From JAIBBV01 sp044347745 (GTDB lineage Bacteria; Bdellovibrionota_C; UBA2361; JAFLCA01), in contig JBIKUD010000074.1 in assembly GCA_044347745.1 (NCBI GenBank), forward strand, positions 1 to 9,161: a stretch of 9,161 bases of DNA, given 5' to 3'. The notes below the pieces were generated by a model. The model saw nothing but the letters and a program-made list of their open reading frames with translations. It did not search any database and was not told the origin of the DNA. This document shows, one piece after another, positions 5,028 through 9,161 of this stretch (the stretch's first letter is position 1; the number at the start of each line of letters is the position of its first letter). Both the position numbers and the translations under genes were made by a program.

Positions 5028-6467
5028 ATGGGCATGGCATCCGAGAAACCTTCATCTGCATCGCAGTTGGCTAAAGCTGACGGCTCAAAGCCAATAGATA
5101 TCGTAGCTCTTATGGCTGACATTCGTGCTCGGGTAAAAGAGGACGTGGAGCAGCATAAGGATAAAAGACTCGAGTTCAAGCCGCGCACTGCGGACATGCA
5201 GGGGGCGGAAGCTAAGCGGGCTGACGAAATTGTAAATTCAGAAGAGCTTCGTAACCTCAATCGCCAGTACGCGTATAGTGCGCATCTACCGGTTGAGGGC
5301 ATCAAATCTCATCGCGCTGGTTTATTGGGAAAGGCTATCGTCAAGGTGAAACGCCGCCTTGTGCGCTGGATTTGGGAGTCGCTGCTTAAAGATTATTTGC
5401 TTGCAGAGCGCGAGTACAATACCAATGTTGTGCGCTTTTTAAACGATGTGAGTCGTTATATTGGTGCGCGCGATTCTTCGGTGTTTTGGGAACTTATTCG
5501 AAAAATTGATTACGATGTGGGTAAGGCGCTTGAACGCATAGAACGCATCAATGATGAGCAAACTGCAACGGTGCGCGGAATTGAAAGGCGAGTGCTTGAA
5601 TCTATTGATTCTGCCTTGGCTGATCTGCGAGCGGGCGGAAGGATTGATAAGCACTCAGCCCAGCTTCAAACTCTTAGTTCGGTAGTGCAGGGCCTTGAAT
5701 CGATAGTCTCGCGCTTGCCTGCTCAGCAGGGGCTCCCTCAGGCGGCTATGAAGGAAAGCAGCGAGGCGCCTCATCCCGGGTATTCGTATTTACTTCTTGA
5801 AAATAGGTTTCGTGGAAGTGAAGAACAGATTGCTAAGCATGTAAGCATTTACCCTCCCTTATTTGCTGGTGCACAGGCTCCAATTTTGGAAATCGGCAGT
5901 GGAAGAGGCGAATTATTGTCGCAGCTGGTTGCGAGTGGACATAAAGCCTACGGCGTTGATATGGACCCGGCCATGGTGGCTAGCGCGCGGGCCAAAGGCG
6001 CTCAAGTGTTTGAAGGTGACGGAATTGCTCATCTACGGAGCCTCGGCGATAAATCCTTAGGTGGCTTAATTGCGGTTCAAGTAGTGGAGCACTTGCCGCG
6101 CGCTCTTTTGGAAGAGCTATTTAGATTGGCGGCGCAAAAAGTGCAGCCAGGTGGCAAAGTTGTGTTTGAGACTATTAACCCCAGATCTTTACTTGCCTTG
6201 TCTTCTAATTATTTCCGCGACCCCACCCACGTGTGGCCGCTTCATCCCGATACCTTAGAATATGCAGCGACATTAGCCGGACTTAAGGTGAAAGAAATTC
6301 GTTTGCTTTCAGCCATTCCGGCGGCAGCGAAACTTCAGCCTGTCGCCATAGACGAAGATATGCCGCCGAGACTCGCTTTTGCATTTGGACGCGTCAACGA
6401 AAATATTGCGCAGCTCAATGACTGGCTCTACGGCGCGCAAGATTATTGCATTATTGCTGAGGCTTAA
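5028..6467 (+). CDS. SAM-dependent methyltransferase with long coiled-coil N-terminal region, surface-polysaccharide type
   Basis: A 479-residue two-part protein. The C-terminal class I methyltransferase domain (about 265-440) shows SAM motif I ILEIGSGRGE (286-295), the acidic loop GVDMD (309-313), VVEHLP (352-357), QPGGKVVFET, and then NPRSLL and DPTHVWPLHP (398-407), the last typical of methyltransferases in O-antigen and capsule clusters, including the WbdD type. The N-terminal half begins with IDIVALMADIRARV (about 24-37), a segment common at the head of such proteins in Deltaproteobacteria, then a basic amphipathic stretch (KVKRRLVRWIWESLL, about 107-121) that could touch the membrane, and a heptad-like helix region (about 165-240). 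No kinase domain follows, unlike WbdD. ATG 5028 or 5034 is possible; neither has a good Shine-Dalgarno. The next gene starts 1 bp after its stop. A role in methylating or terminating a glycan is inference from context. Confidence 0.82.
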   Translation: MGMASEKPSSASQLAKADGSKPIDIVALMADIRARVKEDVEQHKDKRLEFKPRTADMQGAEAKRADEIVNSEELRNLNRQYAYSAHLPVEGIKSHRAGLLGKAIVKVKRRLVRWIWESLLKDYLLAEREYNTNVVRFLNDVSRYIGARDSSVFWELIRKIDYDVGKALERIERINDEQTATVRGIERRVLESIDSALADLRAGGRIDKHSAQLQTLSSVVQGLESIVSRLPAQQGLPQAAMKESSEAPHPGYSYLLLENRFRGSEEQIAKHVSIYPPLFAGAQAPILEIGSGRGELLSQLVASGHKAYGVDMDPAMVASARAKGAQVFEGDGIAHLRSLGDKSLGGLIAVQVVEHLPRALLEELFRLAAQKVQPGGKVVFETINPRSLLALSSNYFRDPTHVWPLHPDTLEYAATLAGLKVKEIRLLSAIPAAAKLQPVAIDEDMPPRLAFAFGRVNENIAQLNDWLYGAQDYCIIAEA

Positions 6468-6468
6468 C

Positions 6469-7572
6469 GTGTCAACCATTCTACTGCTCGGAGCAAAAGT
6501 TCCCTTTACTCGTGGTGGGCAAGACGTACTTATGGGTTCGTTAGCTCGAGAACTTAAGGCGAGGGGACATGAAGTTGATACGGTGGAAATACCATTTGCC
6601 TGCCCACCCAAAGAAGGGCTTTTAAATCAGGTTGCAATTTGGCGAGCGCTCGATTTGCGCTCTTTCGGCGGTAAAAAAGTAGATCTGATAATTGCGACTA
6701 AGTTCCCAAGTTATTTTGCCAAACACGAAAAAAAATCGCTGTGGTTAGTACATCAACATCGACCAATATATGACCTCCACGCTGGTGCGTATAGCGATTT
6801 TTCTGATGACCCACGTGACGAGGCGCTGCGGCGTATGCTGACCACTGCAGATACTCAGGCTATATCTGAATGTCAGTTTGTATCCGGAATTTCAAAAAAC
6901 GTCATCGATAGGCTTTCACAATATAATGGCATTCAGGGGCAAGCTCTCTATCCGCCGCTGCCACAGGGCCAAGCGTACCGATCGGAAGAACCCCAAGAGT
7001 ATATTCTTTCAGTCGGGCGTTTATGCGGAATTAAGCGCGTAGATCTTTTGCTGAAGGCTATGCCGATAGTGGCGCCCAATTATAAACTAAAAATTGTGGG
7101 CACTGAAGATGAGCCCGGCGTGCTCAGTTATTTGCAAAACGAAACAAAAAAACACTCTCTAGAAAAACGTGTGGAGTTTTTAGGTAGGGTTGATAACGAC
7201 ACCTTATTGTCGTTGTACGCAAAAGCGTTTGCGGTTTATTACGCGCCCCATGATGAGGACTATGGGTATGTGACGCTGGAGGCAATGGCTTCGGGACGCC
7301 CAGTAATTACTGCCCACGATAGTGGGGGAACACTTGAATTTGTGAAAGACGGGGTGAATGGAATTGTTGTAGCTCCCGATGTGCAGGCGATTGGTCATGG
7401 AATTAATAAACTTATAGCCGAGCCAGCTCGAACTCGAACGATGGGGGAGCAGGGCCGCGCATTAATGCTGGAACTTGGACTGATGACTGGAGGCTGGGAC
7501 GCAGTGATCGAGGGCCTCTTGTCGCCTCTTAATCCTGCACATGGCGCAGCGGCGCGGCAGAATTTGCGGTAG
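6469..7572 (+). CDS. GT4-family (GT-B fold) glycosyltransferase
   Basis: Retaining glycosyltransferase of 367 residues that probably adds a sugar from a nucleotide-sugar donor onto a lipid-linked glycan at the cytoplasmic membrane face. N-terminal domain: the glycine-rich loop FTRGGQDVLMGSLARELKAR (13-32). C-terminal donor domain: YILSVGRLCGIKRVDLLLKA with the conserved Lys/Arg pair, FLGRVDNDTLLSLYAKA, and an intact E-x7-E motif (Glu263 and Glu271 in DEDYGYVTLEAM), then SGGTLEFVKDGVNGIVV. GTG 6469 is chosen: TGAGG (6458-6462) sits six bases upstream and the protein then opens with a beta strand (STILLLGAK); an in-frame ATG at 6379 would lie deep inside the preceding gene. Gap to the methyltransferase is 1 bp, to the next gene 7 bp. 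Donor and acceptor sugars cannot be read from sequence. Confidence 0.92.
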   Translation: MSTILLLGAKVPFTRGGQDVLMGSLARELKARGHEVDTVEIPFACPPKEGLLNQVAIWRALDLRSFGGKKVDLIIATKFPSYFAKHEKKSLWLVHQHRPIYDLHAGAYSDFSDDPRDEALRRMLTTADTQAISECQFVSGISKNVIDRLSQYNGIQGQALYPPLPQGQAYRSEEPQEYILSVGRLCGIKRVDLLLKAMPIVAPNYKLKIVGTEDEPGVLSYLQNETKKHSLEKRVEFLGRVDNDTLLSLYAKAFAVYYAPHDEDYGYVTLEAMASGRPVITAHDSGGTLEFVKDGVNGIVVAPDVQAIGHGINKLIAEPARTRTMGEQGRALMLELGLMTGGWDAVIEGLLSPLNPAHGAAARQNLR

Positions 7573-7579
7573 GCGCTTT

Positions 7580-8893
7580 ATGAACACACAAAGCCGCCCG
7601 CGGATTGCTTGGTTCTCTCCTCTTGAAGACCCGAGACAGAGTGCCTCGGTGGCATCATATTGCTCTCACCAGTTGCTACCACTTTTAAAAGAGCACTTTG
7701 AAATTGACGTCTTCACCAAAGGCATGACAGCGGCGCTCTCGCCAACATCGCCGCTTCAGGGCTTGCCCATCTATCACTATCTCTCAGCGTTCGAGCGGGA
7801 AATTAAAAGAAAGTACGACATTTTTTTCTACCAAGTTGACGATTCGCTTAGCACTCGGTTTTTGCGCGTACATATGGGCCAAATGCCTGGTATGGTTTGG
7901 TTTCATGACCTCGTTTTTACTTCCTTTGGTCCGGAACCCATTTTGAATAGTCCATGGCATGCGAGTGTCAGCGGGTTTTTATCTGGAAAAACTGAGTGGC
8001 CCATTCGAGGCGAAGAAATTCCGCAGTTTGGCCCATTTGGTTTTCGTGAATCAGCTTTTGCGGCACAGGCTCTTTTTTCCAATCCGACTGGTTTGGCCGA
8101 ATTTCGGCGAAACGCGTCCGTGACGCTGAGCTCTGTAATGAAGCCAGCAAGCATGTGCCTCCCCATGCCTGTTGATCCCACGCTCGAGCGAACACAGGCG
8201 GTCCCCGGACGAATCGGTTTTTGCGGCTCTCCCCGCATTGAACATCGAGCTCATAAATTATTGCTTGCTCTGCGCCATTTGTCTGGGCCGTATCATCTCC
8301 ACTGGTTGCTTGATGCTGAAGAGAAGCCCGCTGCAGAAGAACTTTTGTCTGAATTCGGAATATCACAGGTGACGATTGTGTGTGGGCGTTCTCCAGAGCG
8401 CTGGGCAGCCTGCGCAAAAGACTGCCAAGTTGCTGTGCACACGCTCTTCTCAGTCTACAGTCAGCCGGATCCTTATTTAGCTATTAGTCTGGTGCTTGGT
8501 GTTCCTAGTGTGGCCACCCGATTTGGTGCCGTTGAATATCTCCCCGATAGCTTGGTCGCAAAAGTTGAAGCGGGTGAAACGGAAGCCACGGAACTGACCC
8601 AGGCGGTGCAGGCGCTACTTTCCCCGCAGGGCCAGGCTTTAAGTTCTCGCATTCGCGACTTTGGTCTCCAACGTCATAGCCGCATCCATGTGGCTAATGA
8701 TTTGGGCTTTTACTGGCAAAATTCACTTGAAGCGCAACGTGAATTTCGAACGCGGTGGCGTGTTTATGAAATGAACGCCGTCGAAAGTTTACTTGAAGAG
8801 GCGAAGCATTTGATGCCTCCTCCTGAAGGCGGCATCGATGCCTGGAGCCAGATTGGGATTTCCTGCGCCAAAGAATTTGGGTGGACCGCATGA
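7580..8893 (+). CDS. GT4-like glycosyltransferase with degenerate donor-site motif
   Basis: A 437-residue protein with GT-B architecture. The N-terminal IAWFSPLEDPRQSASVASYC (9-28) corresponds to the 'PP..SGIAdYs' opening of a GT4 subgroup frequent in deltaproteobacterial glycan clusters; HDLVFTSFG follows in the first domain, and ALFSNPTGLAEF marks the inter-domain region. The second domain has RIGFCGSPRIEHRAHKLL and ends with the donor-site region YSQPDPYLAISLVLGVPSV (293-311), GAVEYLPD. The E-x7-E pair expected around 295-302 is absent: the aligned positions are Gln295 and Ile302. Related subgroups also vary here, so activity is not ruled out. ATG 7580 is preferred: TAGG is six bases upstream and the N-terminal strand follows; an in-frame ATG at 7541 overlaps the previous gene. 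The stop TGA shares bases with the next start (ATGA, 8890-8893). Confidence 0.83.
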   Translation: MNTQSRPRIAWFSPLEDPRQSASVASYCSHQLLPLLKEHFEIDVFTKGMTAALSPTSPLQGLPIYHYLSAFEREIKRKYDIFFYQVDDSLSTRFLRVHMGQMPGMVWFHDLVFTSFGPEPILNSPWHASVSGFLSGKTEWPIRGEEIPQFGPFGFRESAFAAQALFSNPTGLAEFRRNASVTLSSVMKPASMCLPMPVDPTLERTQAVPGRIGFCGSPRIEHRAHKLLLALRHLSGPYHLHWLLDAEEKPAAEELLSEFGISQVTIVCGRSPERWAACAKDCQVAVHTLFSVYSQPDPYLAISLVLGVPSVATRFGAVEYLPDSLVAKVEAGETEATELTQAVQALLSPQGQALSSRIRDFGLQRHSRIHVANDLGFYWQNSLEAQREFRTRWRVYEMNAVESLLEEAKHLMPPPEGGIDAWSQIGISCAKEFGWTA

Positions 8894-9161
8894 GTTTTCA
8901 GGCAAAACGGTATGCCTTTGTGGTCCCTCGATTTGGTGAGGCGATAGCGGGCGGCATGGAGACACTTGTCGGTACTCTTGCGCGTCGACTACAGGATAAG
9001 GGCCATACAGTTGTGGTGCTTTCAACGTGCGCCAAAGATAATCGAACCTGGGCTAACGATTATCCGATTGGCCCGGCCAAAGAATATGGAGTGACGGTTC
9101 TGAGGTTCCCCGTACATGCCCGAGATGTAGATCGCTGGGCCTATCACCAAATTCGATTGAA
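8890..9161 (+). CDS. GT4-family glycosyltransferase, N-terminal part (3' end outside window)
   Basis: An open frame runs from ATG 8890 to the right edge without a stop: 90 complete codons. The start overlaps the preceding stop in an ATGA, the classic sign of translational coupling. The protein opens with a beta strand (YAFVVPRFGEAI, 8-19), then the glycosyltransferase loop AGGMETLVGTLARRLQDKGH (20-39), then VVVLSTCAKDNRTW and YGVTVLRFPVHARDVDRW, which match the 'RyGpeI.GGaE.l...lA..L...GH.V.vlTTcA' opening of a well-known GT4 group. Only part of the acceptor-side domain is visible; the donor domain lies outside. It is the third glycosyltransferase of the run and belongs to the same operon. 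Confidence 0.88.
   Translation, partial: MSFQAKRYAFVVPRFGEAIAGGMETLVGTLARRLQDKGHTVVVLSTCAKDNRTWANDYPIGPAKEYGVTVLRFPVHARDVDRWAYHQIRL

Noticed and set aside
6379..6468. ATG 6379 as start of the first glycosyltransferase
   Set aside because: It would overlap the methyltransferase by about 90 bp and add an atypical leader; GTG 6469 has a proper Shine-Dalgarno and begins with the expected beta strand.
7968..8417. Minus-strand 149-codon frame inside the second glycosyltransferase
   Set aside because: It is opposite a coding gene with glycosyltransferase motifs, has no family resemblance and overlaps other antisense frames.

Overview
The window looks like a chromosomal segment of a Gram-negative bacterium of moderate GC content. 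The evidence is kdsD, the first enzyme of the Kdo (lipopolysaccharide core sugar) pathway, next to a surface-polysaccharide gene set. The gene style suggests a deltaproteobacterial-type lineage (Myxococcota, Bdellovibrionota or relatives): an M48 protease with a DUF7092-like N-terminal domain, a methyltransferase opening with an 'IDIVALMADIRARV'-type segment, and glycosyltransferases of the 'GGMET' type. This is a judgement from protein features only; no marker gene in the window fixes the phylum.

Layout: (a) 1-1422 holds two translation-related housekeeping genes, the 3' part of tsaD (tRNA t6A37 synthesis) and a complete rsmA/ksgA (16S rRNA dimethylation). They overlap by 14 bp and are probably co-transcribed. 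(b) 1423-2752 is about 1.3 kb of gene-poor DNA. It contains a possible structured RNA, a 71-residue Phd/YefM-like antitoxin without a visible toxin, a pair of inverted arms with 9-10-nt periodicity flanking two hairpins, a 2x10-bp tandem repeat, a 3x11-bp direct repeat, and on the minus strand a 79-residue excisionase-type helix-turn-helix protein whose stop codon lies inside the last 11-bp repeat. A nested inverted repeat sits upstream of that gene. (c) 2753-3868 encodes a membrane-anchored M48-type zinc protease with an altered distal motif. (d) 3935-4966 is kdsD with all four catalytic residues. (e) 5028-9161 is a tightly packed plus-strand operon: a methyltransferase with a long coiled-coil N-terminal half, then three GT4-like glycosyltransferases. 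The last starts in an ATGA overlap and runs off the right edge.

How the genes fit together: kdsD supplies arabinose-5-phosphate for Kdo and so for the LPS inner core. The methyltransferase/glycosyltransferase run behind it (gaps of 1 and 7 bp, then a 4-bp overlap) most likely builds and perhaps caps or modifies an O-antigen or related surface glycan. No polymerase, flippase or ABC exporter is visible, so the locus continues to the right. Part (b) looks like accessory sequence between housekeeping and envelope genes and holds the least explained signals. No CRISPR array, tRNA, rRNA or insertion sequence was recognised.
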